A stretch of 64,000 nucleotides of DNA from Dehalococcoidales bacterium (GCA_030690265.1 JAUYHA010000081.1:59097-123096), one strand, 5' to 3'; shown: positions 22,983-32,557, numbered from the stretch's first letter. The notes: generated by a model not told the origin, from the letters alone. Translations and numbers: made by a program.

Positions 22983-23618
22983 CTACCGTGCCGCAGGGGG
23001 TTGAGGTCTTTTTAGCTCCTGGAGGTAGTGCCTCTGGATGGCAAGGTGATATACTTCAGTAAAGAAGGACAGGCTCTCCTCAGATGGTGGTATCCGGGGC
23101 AATTTGACGAATAGCGCCTGTCCCCCGGGAAAGACGATGGTGGGGGTGCCAAAGACACCCAGTTTCACGGCAAAAGTATGGTCTTCCGCCAGCCTTTTCA
23201 GCAGCCGGCGGTTTTTCATATCCTTTTGAAATTTGGCCATCTCCAGACCAGCACTCTCCGCCACCTGGGTTAAGGTATTCATATCAGCGATATCCCGCTC
23301 CTGTTCGTGCCTGGCTTTAAGCAGGGCAAAATGGAAAGATTCAAAGAAGGCTTCAGATTGACGCCGGGCGGCCTCCGCAGCCTGGAAGGCACGCAGTCCA
23401 CGGCTGGGGTAATCTTCGGGCTGTTCCCAGATTTTCCATTTCGGTCCCTGGTCATTGTTGACCTGCTCCAGGCTGAAGTATTTCCAGTTGATGGTCAGCT
23501 TTGCTCCCATCTCTTCCTTTACCCTGGCCAGCCACATCGAGGCCCGGTAGACATAGGGGCAGAGATAATCAAAATAGATATCTATCGACATACTGTCGTT
23601 CATTGCAGTATTAGCCAT
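22983..23618 (-). CDS. DsbA-fold oxidoreductase/isomerase-like protein
   Basis: A 211-residue thioredoxin-fold protein of the DsbA/2-hydroxychromene-2-carboxylate isomerase group (FrnE-like). The active-site segment FDYLCPYVYRA (about 15-25) has a single Cys (C-P-Y-V), not CxxC, so it is not a classical disulphide oxidase. The cis-Pro region GTPTIVFPG is present near 160. It sits between pheA and tyrA but has no known step in that pathway. Likely a glutathione- or thiol-linked isomerase or dithiol protein. Confidence 0.8.
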   Translation of the reverse strand: MANTAMNDSMSIDIYFDYLCPYVYRASMWLARVKEEMGAKLTINWKYFSLEQVNNDQGPKWKIWEQPEDYPSRGLRAFQAAEAARRQSEAFFESFHFALLKARHEQERDIADMNTLTQVAESAGLEMAKFQKDMKNRRLLKRLAEDHTFAVKLGVFGTPTIVFPGGQALFVKLPRIPPSEESLSFFTEVYHLAIQRHYLQELKRPQPPAAR

Positions 23619-23691
23619 TTTATCCTCCTTTTATGTCAAAGTGAATAACGCACCCTCTTCCTTTGTAACCGAAACAGGAGAAAGACGAAGC

Positions 23692-24759
23692 TTATTTTGC
23701 CCTGGGGTAAGAGCCGAGAACTTTGACAAAGAGGGCCGTCTTCTGCAGGCTCTCCAGGGCTTCCCGGGCGGCACTGTCTTCGCGGTGGCCCTCAAAATCC
23801 AGATAGAAATTATACTCCCAGGGTTTCTGACGGGTTGGCCTGGACTCAATCTTGGTCAGGTTGATATTTTTCGAGGCAAGCATCTGGAGGAACTCGTAGA
23901 GTGCCCCCGGTCTGTGCTTTACCGAAAAGACGATGGATGTCTTGTCATTCCCTGATGGCGGCGAATCCTGCCTGGCGAGAATAAAAAACCGGGTAAAGTT
24001 GCTGTTGGTATCCTCTATCTCTCTGGCGATAATCTGCATGCCGTAGATTTCAGCCGCCCGGGCGCTGGCGATGGCGGCTCCATCGGTTATTCCCTTCTCT
24101 TTCAGCATCTTGACACTACCCGCCGTATCGTAGGTCGGAATTAACTCAGCGTTCAGGTGCCTGAGAAAGGACTGGCACTGACCCAGTGCCTGGGGGTGAG
24201 AGTAGACCCTTTTTACCAGGTCCAGCCGTGTTTCCTGACTGGCTATCAGGCAGTGGACGACCCTGAGCTCGGTCTCGCCGCATACCCTGAGGTCTGAGTC
24301 CAGCAGCAGGTCATACGACCGGCTGACGCTTCCTTCCAGCGAATTCTCGATGGGAATAATGCCAAACTGCGTCTTACCCTGCTCCACAGTCCGGAAAACA
24401 TCGTCCAGACTCTCACAGGGCTTGACCCCGGTGGCAGAGCCGAAGAAGTGAAACAGGGCTTCTTCGCTATATGCCCCTCTTTCACCCTGGAAAGCAACCA
24501 CCGTCCCCTCAACACTTTTGGATATACTCATTATTTGCCGGTAGAGACTTTCGATATGCTCCTGGCTTATATTCTCGTCCTGGGCGATACTTTTAACATT
24601 TTCCAGGACTACCTGCTCCCGGGCGATATCCTCAATTTGCTTTCCCTGATTCTTTTTTTCCCCACCGATTGCCCGGGCAATCCTTATTCTCTCAGCGATA
24701 AGCCTGACTATTTTTTCATCGGCTTCATCTATTTTCCCCCGCAGTTCTTCCAGGCTCAT
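23692..24759 (-). CDS. pheA: Bifunctional chorismate mutase/prephenate dehydratase
   Basis: PheA converts chorismate to prephenate and then phenylpyruvate. In order: chorismate mutase type II (about 1-85, with [17 protein letters not shown]), prephenate dehydratase (about 90-270, [38 protein letters not shown]), and an ACT domain (about 278-355, [33 protein letters not shown]) for Phe feedback. ACT residues including the ESRP motif are intact. The start overlaps aroC by four bases. Confidence 0.96.
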   Translation of the reverse strand: MSLEELRGKIDEADEKIVRLIAERIRIARAIGGEKKNQGKQIEDIAREQVVLENVKSIAQDENISQEHIESLYRQIMSISKSVEGTVVAFQGERGAYSEEALFHFFGSATGVKPCESLDDVFRTVEQGKTQFGIIPIENSLEGSVSRSYDLLLDSDLRVCGETELRVVHCLIASQETRLDLVKRVYSHPQALGQCQSFLRHLNAELIPTYDTAGSVKMLKEKGITDGAAIASARAAEIYGMQIIAREIEDTNSNFTRFFILARQDSPPSGNDKTSIVFSVKHRPGALYEFLQMLASKNINLTKIESRPTRQKPWEYNFYLDFEGHREDSAAREALESLQKTALFVKVLGSYPRAK

Positions 24760-25847
24760 TTTATCACCTCCGGAACAAGTCCAGCCCTTATGGCGAAATC
24801 ACAGAGAGTTACCGCCATCATCGATTCCACAACCGGCACCGCTCTGGGCACAATGCAGGCATCGTGCCTGCCTCTAATTTCAAGGCTGGCATCCTGCATA
24901 TTCTTTATGTCAACGGTCTCCTGCCTTTTGCCTATTGAGGATGTGGGTTTGACCACAACCCTGAGCACTATCGGCATCCCGGTACTGATGCCGCCGAGTA
25001 TGCCACCAGCATTGTTGCTCAAAGTAACTATTCTGTCATTCTTAAGGGTAAAGGGGTCATTATTCTCCGAACCTCTTTTCCCGGCAGCCGAGAAACCGGA
25101 GCCGAACTCAACTCCCTTGATTGCCGGAATGGCAAAAATGGCTTTGGCTAAATCTCCTTCCAGGGTGTCAAAGACCGGCTCCCCCAGGCCGACCGGAAGA
25201 TTAATCGCCAGCCCCTCTATCACCCCTCCCACACTATCGCCTTCCTTTCTGGCTTTCTCAATTACTCCGGTCATTTCTTCAACAGCTTTAAGGTCGCCAC
25301 ACCTGAGCGGGTTCGTCTCAACACTGGCTCTTATCTCATCGAACCCCTTTGTCTGTGCTTTTACCCCTCCTATCTCAATGGTATAGGCAAGAACCTCAAC
25401 CCCAATTCGGCTGAGCAATTTCTTAGCAACTGCACCTGCCATAACAAAGGTGGCCGTGATTCTTCCCGAGAACCTGCCCCCGCCCCTGAAATCATTGAAG
25501 CCACCATACCTGATGAAGGCAGGATAATCGGCATGACCCGGCCTGGGCAAGAACCTTATTCTTTCGTACTCACTGGAATCGACATCCTTATTCCAGGCCA
25601 GCAGGCAGATGGGAGCTCCGGTGGTGTAGCCGTTAAAGATGCCGGAGAGAATCTCAACCTTATCCTCTTCTGCCCGGCTGGTTGATGCAACACTGGCTCC
25701 CGGCCTCCTTTTATCCACCTCTTTCTGGATATCTGCCTCAGTTAGAGGCAGGCCGGCCGGACAGCCGTCTATGGTAACCCCCACGCATCTACCGTGGCTT
25801 TCTCCGAAACTGGTTATGGTGAATATTTTACCCAGGCTATTCCCCAT
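24756..25847 (-). CDS. aroC: Chorismate synthase
   Basis: AroC eliminates phosphate from 5-enolpyruvylshikimate-3-phosphate with reduced FMN. The 363-residue protein has [18 protein letters not shown] (about 2-19), KRRPG (about 47-51) and the [16 protein letters not shown] and [15 protein letters not shown] segments. Overlaps aroA by 11 bases. Confidence 0.97.
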   Translation of the reverse strand: MGNSLGKIFTITSFGESHGRCVGVTIDGCPAGLPLTEADIQKEVDKRRPGASVASTSRAEEDKVEILSGIFNGYTTGAPICLLAWNKDVDSSEYERIRFLPRPGHADYPAFIRYGGFNDFRGGGRFSGRITATFVMAGAVAKKLLSRIGVEVLAYTIEIGGVKAQTKGFDEIRASVETNPLRCGDLKAVEEMTGVIEKARKEGDSVGGVIEGLAINLPVGLGEPVFDTLEGDLAKAIFAIPAIKGVEFGSGFSAAGKRGSENNDPFTLKNDRIVTLSNNAGGILGGISTGMPIVLRVVVKPTSSIGKRQETVDIKNMQDASLEIRGRHDACIVPRAVPVVESMMAVTLCDFAIRAGLVPEVIK

Positions 25848-27099
25848 CTATTTTTACCTTACCTCCGACTTTCTTCAGTACTTCCCAGAACTCAGGATAT
25901 GTCTTGCTGACACACTCAGCATCGTTTATTACGTTTCCGCCACCGCTTAGACCGAGCAGGCTGAAAGCCATGGCAATGCGGTGGTCACCTCTTGTATCTA
26001 TAACAGCACCTTTAACCGGCGAGCCGGTAATGGTTAACCTGTCTCTCTCCTCGACAACTTTTATACCCATCTTCATCAAGCCTTCGGCTATAGCCGAAGG
26101 ACGGTCCGATTCTTTCAGCCTCGCCCTTTCAATACCGGTGAACTCACTTGTTCCCTCGGCGGCAGCGGCCAGAACCGCCATGGTCGGCACAAGGTCTATA
26201 CATTCGTTTAGATCGGCTTTAATCGCTTGTAACTTTGACTTACGGACGGTAACCGAGTTTTCTCCGGCGGTTACCGAAGCCCCCATTTCTTTCAGGAAAT
26301 CCAGTATCGCCTTGTCCCCCTGTAAACTGGCCGGGTTCAGGTTCTCCACTTCCACCTCACCGCAGAGAGCCCCCAGACCCAGGAGGTATGAGGCTGAAGA
26401 CCAGTCTCCCTCCACCCTGTATTTAGCCGGACGGTAACTCTGTTTTACTATCTTAAACTCACGCATGTCCCGAGAAGCATCCACCTTTATGCCGAACTTT
26501 GCCAGGCATTCTATGGTCATCTGGACGAAAGGCTGTGATTCTAAGGATGTGGTCAGCTTGATATTCATACCTTCTTCGGCAAAGGGAGAGATGAAGAGCA
26601 GAGCCGAGACATATTGAGAGCTTATGTTACCCGGCAGTTCGGCAGTTCCACCTCTAAGCCTGCTCCCCCTGACCACCACCGCCCCTCCCTCGTCCTGATG
26701 GCAGTCAACCCCCAGCTGCTTCAGGGCTTGAATCAGGGGTTCTATAGGTCTCTGTGAAAGCGAAGGAGCCGAGGTGAGACGGCACTCTCCGGGGATTAAG
26801 GAGCAGATGGCGGTCATAAATCTCAATGTCGTTGCCGATTCCCTGCAGAACAATCCCTTTTCCGGCTTATGAAAATTGCCGCCGGTAACCCGCCACGTGC
26901 CTTTATCCTGCCGGATATGGACGCCGACTTCACTCAATACCCCCTGGGCCGCTTCGGTATCATCAGAGCCTAAAGGACGTATTATTTCGCTTTCGCCATT
27001 AGCCAGAGCAGCAGCCATTACTCCCCGGATAGTGTAACTTTTTGAGGAAGGAGCTACCACCCTGCCTTTTATTTCACTCTTAGAAATCGAAGCTTTCAT
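25837..27099 (-). CDS. aroA: 3-phosphoshikimate 1-carboxyvinyltransferase (EPSP synthase)
   Basis: AroA joins PEP to shikimate-3-phosphate. The 420-residue protein contains [15 protein letters not shown] (about 18-32), the [22 protein letters not shown] motif ([12 protein letters not shown] near 85-96), and [15 protein letters not shown] (about 325-339). The second-domain [17 protein letters not shown] segment is intact. In the usual LFLGNAGTA active-site motif this protein has LFCRESATT, the class seen in archaea and Dehalococcoidia-like bacteria. Overlaps aroK by 20 bases. Confidence 0.95.
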   Translation of the reverse strand: MKASISKSEIKGRVVAPSSKSYTIRGVMAAALANGESEIIRPLGSDDTEAAQGVLSEVGVHIRQDKGTWRVTGGNFHKPEKGLFCRESATTLRFMTAICSLIPGECRLTSAPSLSQRPIEPLIQALKQLGVDCHQDEGGAVVVRGSRLRGGTAELPGNISSQYVSALLFISPFAEEGMNIKLTTSLESQPFVQMTIECLAKFGIKVDASRDMREFKIVKQSYRPAKYRVEGDWSSASYLLGLGALCGEVEVENLNPASLQGDKAILDFLKEMGASVTAGENSVTVRKSKLQAIKADLNECIDLVPTMAVLAAAAEGTSEFTGIERARLKESDRPSAIAEGLMKMGIKVVEERDRLTITGSPVKGAVIDTRGDHRIAMAFSLLGLSGGGNVINDAECVSKTYPEFWEVLKKVGGKVKIDGE

Positions 27100-27610
27100 C
27101 CTCTTTCAACTTCTCTATTATTTGCTCAACTACGGCATCAATGTCCAGTTTTGAGGTATTTATGGTCACATCGGCGGCACGCTCGTAAAATGGCTCCCTG
27201 AATTTCAAAAGCTCACGGATGGTCCGGGCGGGATTGTCCACTTCAAGCAAAGGTCTTTGCCCTACCTCTTTGAGTATCCGTTTCAGGATTACCCCGGGAG
27301 AAGCGGTCAGGTAGACTGTTCGGGAGCTTTCTCTCAGGCGGTCGATGTTTATCTTGTTGAGGATTACTCCTCCCCCACAGGCAATGATGACTTTTTTCTC
27401 CCCGGCGATTTTTTTGGTAGCTTCAATCTCCAGCTCCCGGAAGGCTATTTCACCACCCTGCCGGAAGATTTCAGGTATCGACTTCCCTGACTCCTGCTCA
27501 ATCAGCCAGTCCAGCTCAATGAACTTCCTGTTCAGTTTTTTAGCCAGGGCCTGGCCAACCGCCGTTTTGCCCGTCCCCATAAAACCTACCAAAGCGATGT
27601 TAGTTTTCAT
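27080..27610 (-). CDS. aroK: Shikimate kinase
   Basis: AroK phosphorylates shikimate using ATP. The 176-residue protein has Walker A GFMGTGKTAVGQ (about 8-19), the shikimate-binding ELDWLIE and GGEIAFRELE region, and the ACGGGVIL loop (about 76-83). The start lies inside aroE. The unusually long overlaps on both sides imply strict translational coupling. Confidence 0.96.
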   Translation of the reverse strand: MKTNIALVGFMGTGKTAVGQALAKKLNRKFIELDWLIEQESGKSIPEIFRQGGEIAFRELEIEATKKIAGEKKVIIACGGGVILNKINIDRLRESSRTVYLTASPGVILKRILKEVGQRPLLEVDNPARTIRELLKFREPFYERAADVTINTSKLDIDAVVEQIIEKLKEDESFDF

Positions 27611-28475
27611 GTTTATCCAATAGCTTGGTTGCTTCTTCCTTCATCAGTTTGACCGGTGGCTTTAAGCCAGTCCACTTTTCAAAAGCCAAAGCCCCCTGCC
27701 AGACGAGCATATCGATGCCGCCGATGGTTTCGGCGCCGGCGACTTCAGCCTCTTTCAGCAGTCTCGTTTTGATTGGATTATAAACAATATCATAGACAAC
27801 CAGACCTGTCCTGAGCAGGTCGGACGGAACCAGGCTTCCGTCAGTATTCGGGGTCATACCCACACTGGTAGCATTGACCAGAATGTCGGCTTCCTCCAGG
27901 ACACGCGTCAGGTTATCACGGTTCAACTCAATAGCCACGACTTCCCTGGTGAAAGTCTCTGAAATCCGGTTTGCCAGCTCCACCGCCCAGTCCATTTCCT
28001 GCTGCCGGTTGAGAATAACCAGGTTAGCCCCCCGGTCTGCCAGAATGAAGGAGATTGCCCTTGAAGCACCCCCGGCTCCCAGAACCACCGCATTCTTCCC
28101 TTCAGGCTTGGCCCCCTTCTCCAGCAGTGCCTGTAGAAAGCCGCTGGCATCGGTATTGTAACCGGTCAATACCCCGTCATCATTGACTATAGTGTTGACG
28201 GCGCCTATCTTCTCAGCCAGGGGGTCGAGCTTATCCAGTAACCGGAGCACGGCTACCTTATGGGGGATAGTGACATTCAGCCCCCTCATATTCAGGGCTT
28301 TCATACCCTCGATAGCCTTGCCCAGGTCTTCGCCTCTGACTCTAAAGGGAAGGTAGACATAGTCTATTGCCATCTCCTGGAAAGCGGCATTGTGCATCGC
28401 AGGCGACATGGTATGCTCTACAGGGTCGCCGATAAGACCGCAAATCCTTGTTTTGCCCGAGATTATGCCACTCAA
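27600..28475 (-). CDS. aroE: Shikimate dehydrogenase
   Basis: AroE reduces 3-dehydroshikimate with NADPH. Substrate-domain motifs VEHTMSPAMHNAAF (about 18-31) and NVTIPHKVAVL (about 62-72, catalytic Lys), and the nucleotide-binding GAGGASRAISFIL (about 127-139), are present in this 291-residue protein. GTG/ATG context is normal for the operon; it overlaps aroD by four bases. Confidence 0.96.
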   Translation of the reverse strand: MSGIISGKTRICGLIGDPVEHTMSPAMHNAAFQEMAIDYVYLPFRVRGEDLGKAIEGMKALNMRGLNVTIPHKVAVLRLLDKLDPLAEKIGAVNTIVNDDGVLTGYNTDASGFLQALLEKGAKPEGKNAVVLGAGGASRAISFILADRGANLVILNRQQEMDWAVELANRISETFTREVVAIELNRDNLTRVLEEADILVNATSVGMTPNTDGSLVPSDLLRTGLVVYDIVYNPIKTRLLKEAEVAGAETIGGIDMLVWQGALAFEKWTGLKPPVKLMKEEATKLLDKHEN

Positions 28476-29128
28476 ATTTTCATCATCCCGTAGATTTTGA
28501 TTAACTCCTGCACCGTTATCTGTCCCGGAGCTGATTCCCTGCCTTTCTCAATGGAACCGTAGGTGAAATCACCGCCAACCAGCGGACAGAGAACCCGGCT
28601 GACTTGCCCCACCGGCCCCATGGCAAAAGCAAGTATTTTATCCCCGGGAAACTCGGATATTAGCTGAAGCACCGCCAGATTGTCTTCAAACTCTTTTGCC
28701 GTGGTTACCACTTTGCATATATCGGCACCGGATTTTAACTGCCTTTCAACTATCTCTTTCATCTCATCAAGAGAAGGGGTTTTCTCCACATCATGGAACG
28801 AGAGAATGCATTTTACCCTTTTTTTGACCAGAGGGACGATATTCTTCAAGTTCTTTGTCCTGAATTCGACATCAACAAGAGCCGCTCCCAGCTCAACCGC
28901 CTGGAGCAGTCCCTCTATCCGCCTGGCTTCATTCCCTGCCCATTTACCTCCCTCTTCAACAGTCCGGTTAGTAGCAATCCAGGGTTTTTCCAGTCTCTTA
29001 GCCAGTTCCTGCCAGCCATCACCAATGAGGTCAATGCGGACCTCAAAGAGGTCGACCAGCGCCTCAACCCTGCTTATTGCTTCCGGGTCATTATTCACTA
29101 TAGTAGCGCAGATTCTGGGTTTATTCAT
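28472..29128 (-). CDS. aroD: Type I 3-dehydroquinate dehydratase
   Basis: AroD dehydrates 3-dehydroquinate through a Schiff-base lysine. The 218-residue TIM-barrel protein carries the catalytic His in LSFHDVEKTP (about 105-114) and the Lys in SGADICKVVTTA (about 133-144). Type I enzymes are less common than type II in many bacteria. Overlaps aroB by eight bases. Confidence 0.94.
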   Translation of the reverse strand: MNKPRICATIVNNDPEAISRVEALVDLFEVRIDLIGDGWQELAKRLEKPWIATNRTVEEGGKWAGNEARRIEGLLQAVELGAALVDVEFRTKNLKNIVPLVKKRVKCILSFHDVEKTPSLDEMKEIVERQLKSGADICKVVTTAKEFEDNLAVLQLISEFPGDKILAFAMGPVGQVSRVLCPLVGGDFTYGSIEKGRESAPGQITVQELIKIYGMMKI

Positions 29129-30203
29129 GTCCTTTCAGTAATACCTCTTCCACTAGAGAGTGACTCACCTCGTCGGTAATAAAAACCTCTCCTATTTTTC
29201 TGGGCAGGATAAATCTTATCTTGCCCTGCAAAATCTTCTTATCGTGTTTCATCGCCCGGGTCAAGCTCTGAAGCTGAAGGGCGGGGATTTTTGTTGGCAG
29301 ACCAGCCCTGGTGATAACTTCCTTCAGTCTTCTCACCTCATTCCCGTCCAGTATGCCCAGCTTGTTTGAGATTCTTGCCGCCGCCAGCATGCCGAGGGCA
29401 ACTGCTTCACCGTGCGGCACCTTAAAATCCGAGACTGTTTCAATGGCATGCCCTATGGTATGGCCATAATTCAGAATGTTCCTCAGGTTGAAATCCTTCT
29501 CATCCTTTTCCACTACCGCAGCTTTAATTTCAGCCGCGCGGGAAACAACCTTCTCAAGAGCTTCGGCAACAAATGATTTTATCCGGTCGAGATTTCCCTC
29601 GATATAGGTGAAGAATTTTTCATCCCAGATTACCCCGTATTTGATGGCTTCAGCCAGGCCATCGCTGAGGTCTCCGGGAGTGAGGCTTTTCAGGACGGCG
29701 ATGTCCGAAATTACCAGCTTCGGCTGATAGAATGCGCCAATCTTGTTTTTCAGCAGGCCATGATTTACCGCTACCTTACCACCGATACTGCTGTCAACCT
29801 GAGCCAGCAGGGTGGTCGGTATCTGGACCAGTGGCACCCCCCGCAGATAGGTGGCGGCAACAAATCCGGTCAGGTCCCCGATAACCCCACCACCCAGAGC
29901 GATAACCGGGGTCATTCTTTCGGCATAAAAGTCGGTCAGTTCCTGATAGAGCCTTCCGGCAGTCTCCAGCGATTTTTGCTCTTCTCCCTCAGCAACCTCC
30001 AGAAGCAGCACCTTAAAGCCGTTGCCGATGAGACTCTGCTTCAGAGCATTGCCGTAGAGGCTTTTCACTCTGCTATCAGTAACCATTACCAGTTTCTCAG
30101 TGTAACCGGTCTCTTTCAGTATGGCAGCGGTCTGGTCAAGCAGACCGGAACCGACCAGAATATCATAACTGCTGCTGCCAAGCCTCAGCCTGATTTTTTT
30201 CAT
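29121..30203 (-). CDS. aroB: 3-dehydroquinate synthase
   Basis: AroB cyclises DAHP to 3-dehydroquinate with NAD and a divalent metal. Of 360 residues, the family motifs ALGGGVIGDLTGFVAATYLRG (within 101-121), QIPTTLLAQVDSSIGGK (about 127-143) and LNYGHTIGHAIE (about 237-248, metal-binding His) are intact. The gene starts 12 bases after the aldolase stop. Confidence 0.97.
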   Translation of the reverse strand: MKKIRLRLGSSSYDILVGSGLLDQTAAILKETGYTEKLVMVTDSRVKSLYGNALKQSLIGNGFKVLLLEVAEGEEQKSLETAGRLYQELTDFYAERMTPVIALGGGVIGDLTGFVAATYLRGVPLVQIPTTLLAQVDSSIGGKVAVNHGLLKNKIGAFYQPKLVISDIAVLKSLTPGDLSDGLAEAIKYGVIWDEKFFTYIEGNLDRIKSFVAEALEKVVSRAAEIKAAVVEKDEKDFNLRNILNYGHTIGHAIETVSDFKVPHGEAVALGMLAAARISNKLGILDGNEVRRLKEVITRAGLPTKIPALQLQSLTRAMKHDKKILQGKIRFILPRKIGEVFITDEVSHSLVEEVLLKGHE

Positions 30204-30215
30204 AGCATTTTCTAA

Positions 30216-31211
30216 TTATTCTTCTTCGCTAATCATATCGTAAAATTTAACTATATCACCTCTGTCCGAGCCGTCATTAAAATTCATGGCAGCCAGAGGA
30301 TGCTTGTTTAGAAAGCCGGTAAGCATGTAAGAAGTATCAAACCCCCACTTAAGTTTCCCTCGCAATGGTTCGATGGATTCCTGAACGCATTTGAGTATGG
30401 GCCTGATGCGTAACTTTGGATTATGGAGAAAGCCAACCAGCAGCTCAATGGGGCAATTGCCCGCCCCGCGGCCAAGCCCCGCCATGCTGGCATCCAGCAT
30501 GTCCGCTCCCTTGATAATTGCTTCAATGGTACTGGCGAAAGCCAGTTGCAGGTTGTTGTGAGCATGCATGCCGATTCTTTTCCCGTGAGCTTTCGCATAT
30601 TTGAGGTATTTATCCGCAAGGTAATGGACCTGCTCACTATAGAGAGCTCCGAAACTGTCTACAATGTAGATAGTATCAACTTCCGAATTTGCCAGGAGCT
30701 CCAGAGCCTCGTCCAGTTCCCTTTCAATAGCCGTTGAAACAGCCATTAAATTGACGGTAGTTTCGTAACCCTTGTCATGAGCATCCTTAATCATATCTAA
30801 AGCTAACGGTATCTGATGAATATAGGTGGCGACCCGAATCATATCCAGCACACTTTGCTCGCGTGGCAGGATATCCTCATGGTAATCACTCTTCTCGGCA
30901 TCAGCCATCGCCGATAGTTTCAGAGGCGTATCGTTGTCACCCACGATGCGCCGGATATCGTCTTCTGAACAGTACTTCCACGGACCGAACTGAGACGGGG
31001 AATAGAGTCGTCTGGAATCCTTATACCCGATTTCCATATAGTCAACACCAGCGTCGACACATGCCTGGTAGACAGCTCTGACAACTTGGTCATCAAAAAC
31101 ATGGTCATTCATCAGCCCGCCATCGCGAATGGTACAGTCTAAAACCTTGATTTCCGGACGATAGGAAACCCACCTGGCCATAGCACTCTCTTCTGAATTA
31201 GTCTCTGTCAT
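30216..31211 (-). CDS. HMGL-like (DRE-TIM) aldolase at the head of the aromatic operon
   Basis: A 331-residue TIM-barrel lyase of the DRE-TIM/4-hydroxy-2-oxovalerate aldolase group: VLDCTIRDGGLMNDH (about 24-38) gives the metal/acid site, MEIGYKDS the second strand, and GMHAHNNLQLAFA (about 213-225) the HxH metal ligands. It does not have the DAHP synthase fold, yet it occupies the operon's first position, where a DAHP synthase would be expected. A later ATG (MARWVSYRPE, about residue 11) is possible. It is translationally coupled to a 35-codon leader ORF (ATGA). Confidence 0.85.
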   Translation of the reverse strand: MTETNSEESAMARWVSYRPEIKVLDCTIRDGGLMNDHVFDDQVVRAVYQACVDAGVDYMEIGYKDSRRLYSPSQFGPWKYCSEDDIRRIVGDNDTPLKLSAMADAEKSDYHEDILPREQSVLDMIRVATYIHQIPLALDMIKDAHDKGYETTVNLMAVSTAIERELDEALELLANSEVDTIYIVDSFGALYSEQVHYLADKYLKYAKAHGKRIGMHAHNNLQLAFASTIEAIIKGADMLDASMAGLGRGAGNCPIELLVGFLHNPKLRIRPILKCVQESIEPLRGKLKWGFDTSYMLTGFLNKHPLAAMNFNDGSDRGDIVKFYDMISEEE

Positions 31212-31315
31212 AACCTTAACTCCTTCACTCTGACGAATAACTCGTTACAGGTAACCTGCTCCGAGCTTGTCGAGGCAAGTCGGAACGAGTTCACCTTTTT
31301 ACTCAGTACTGGCAT
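31208..31315 (-). CDS. Leader ORF of the aromatic operon (35 codons)
   Basis: An excellent GTAGGAGGAC precedes ATG 31315. The 35-residue product (MPVLSKKVNSFRLASTSS...) ends at TGA overlapping the aldolase ATG (ATGA). Within it, AACTCGTT/AACGAGTT (perfect 8-bp arms) brackets a hairpin. It is not rich in aromatic codons (one Phe early, another late, no Trp or Tyr), so classical attenuation is not obvious. It may mainly couple translation. Confidence 0.5.
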   Translation of the reverse strand: MPVLSKKVNSFRLASTSSEQVTCNELFVRVKELRL

Positions 31316-31340
31316 TTTGTCCTCCTACAACAAAATAGTA

Positions 31341-31363
31341 GAACCCTCCGCTCAGGAGGGTTC
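31341..31363 (-). terminator. Strong hairpin in the aromatic-operon leader
   Basis: GAACCCTCC/GGAGGGTTC, a perfect 9-bp stem with a 5-base loop (31341-31349 with 31355-31363). Read on the plus strand it is followed by TTTT; on the minus strand, the operon direction, by CTACTATTTTG. It stands just upstream of the leader ORF's ribosome site, so attenuation is possible but the T-tract is poor. Confidence 0.45.
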
Positions 31364-31509
31364 TTTTAAACTTTTAAGGCTTATTTGTTATTTTTTAGCA
31401 ACTTTTATCTTTATAGCAAAACCTCCCAAGCGTGTCCGGCACGCCCCGTAAAGGTGAAATAGCTATAAAAGAATTCTTGAGAAGTGATACAGTTCTCCAT
31501 AAATCTATA

Positions 31510-31549
31510 CCTGATTTTTAAGGCTAGCATAAGAAATCAGGTTTGTCAA
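31510..31549 (-). promoter_or_regulatory. Aromatic-operon promoter with overlapping operator-like dyad
   Basis: On the minus strand TTGACA (31549-31544) is followed after 17 bases by TAGCCT (31526-31521) preceded by TGC, an extended -10 form. A perfect 8-bp inverted repeat CCTGATTT...AAATCAGG (31510-31517 and 31534-31541) brackets the -10, as an operator would. It could instead be the 3' hairpin of tatC, though no T-tract follows. Confidence 0.5.
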
Positions 31550-31561
31550 TATCAGCTCTGT

Positions 31562-32317
31562 TTAAGATTTCTGGTCCTGAGTTATCAAGGATGAAGTAAC
31601 CTCCCGAATTTCCTTTTTCTGAACCAGCTTCGCCAGCCAGATACTCATTTCATAAAGCACTATCAGTGGAGCCGCGACCAGCGTCTGGTTTATGGGGTCC
31701 ATGGTCGGCGTAATGATTGCCGACAGAAGAAAGGCAAAGATAATAGCTCCCTTGCGTTTGCTTGCCAGCCACCTGGAACTGATAACGCCGATACGGGCAA
31801 GAAAGGTGGTGATTACCGGCAGTTCAAAAACCAGCCCTACCGCAAGCAAAAGCCGTGTAACCACCGATATGTAGTTCCCAATCTTAATCTGCGGCGTGGC
31901 AATATCGCTGCCGAAAGTAACCAGAAACTTCATAGCAGGAGGAACCAGGATGAAGTAAGCGAATATCACTCCGCTAATGAACATCAGCCCTATCCAGGGC
32001 AAAACAAGATAAACATATTTTTTTTCTTTCGAGATGAGTGCCGGGGAAACAAACATAAGGAAATGATAAACCAGGTAAGGCATCGCCAGAATAAAACCGC
32101 TGGCAAGGGACACCTTCATATAGGTACTCAGCATCTCGGTCACCTCGATATAAATGAGGTTAATTCCACCGGCCGGCCGTATCAGAACCGCAAAGATTTG
32201 CTTGGCAAACACGAAGGAGATAACGGTGGTAATTGCGAGGGCGATAACACTTTTGATAAGGCGTGATTTAAGTTCCAGGAGGTGAGCGAGGAGGGTCATT
32301 TTTTTATCATCGCTCAT
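31562..32317 (-). CDS. tatC: Sec-independent protein translocase TatC
   Basis: TatC is the core receptor of twin-arginine export of folded proteins. The 251-residue protein has six predicted helices, begins KMTLLAHLLELKSRL (the conserved HLxELRxR-type N-terminus) and carries FxxxE-type MPYLVYHFLMFVSPAL (about 79-94). Together with the two preceding TatA/B proteins it forms a complete Tat locus. It ends 20 bases before the aromatic-operon promoter. Confidence 0.96.
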   Translation of the reverse strand: MSDDKKMTLLAHLLELKSRLIKSVIALAITTVISFVFAKQIFAVLIRPAGGINLIYIEVTEMLSTYMKVSLASGFILAMPYLVYHFLMFVSPALISKEKKYVYLVLPWIGLMFISGVIFAYFILVPPAMKFLVTFGSDIATPQIKIGNYISVVTRLLLAVGLVFELPVITTFLARIGVISSRWLASKRKGAIIFAFLLSAIITPTMDPINQTLVAAPLIVLYEMSIWLAKLVQKKEIREVTSSLITQDQKS

Positions 32318-32557
32318 TCAGCCAGTATCCTCGCTCTTCGAGGACCGTTCTCTACCGGATAACTGGTCAGACTTTTTTTCTTCCTCTTCGATTTCCCTGG
32401 TCAGCCCGGTAGTAAGGTCGGAGGTCATCTTTCTCAGGTTATACATCAGCTTCCCCAGACCCCGCATAATCTCAACGATTCTAGTCGGGCCGAAGACAAT
32501 CAGCCCGATTACCAGAATCAAAAGTATTTCTCCCGTACCTACGCTGAAAAAATCCAC
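32318..32557 (-). CDS. tatB: TatA/TatB-like translocase subunit
   Basis: A 79-residue single-helix protein: MDFFSVGTGEILLILVIGL, then FGPTRIVEIMRGLGKLM amphipathic helix and an acidic/basic tail. The N-terminal Glu and FGP motif are TatA-family. It is adjacent to tatC and slightly longer than the companion, so I take it as the TatB-like one, with moderate certainty. The 1-base gap to tatC is typical of an operon. Confidence 0.88.
   Translation of the reverse strand: MDFFSVGTGEILLILVIGLIVFGPTRIVEIMRGLGKLMYNLRKMTSDLTTGLTREIEEEEKKSDQLSGRERSSKSEDTG

Noticed and set aside
24448..25386. 312-codon frame opposite pheA and aroC
   Set aside because: Antisense shadow of two well-identified enzymes; composition is low-complexity hydrophobic and Pro/Ser-rich.
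31208..31560. Possible T-box or classical attenuator for the aromatic operon
   Set aside because: No AGGGTGGNACCGCG sequence and no run of aromatic codons in the leader ORF; only a hairpin and operator-like dyad were kept.
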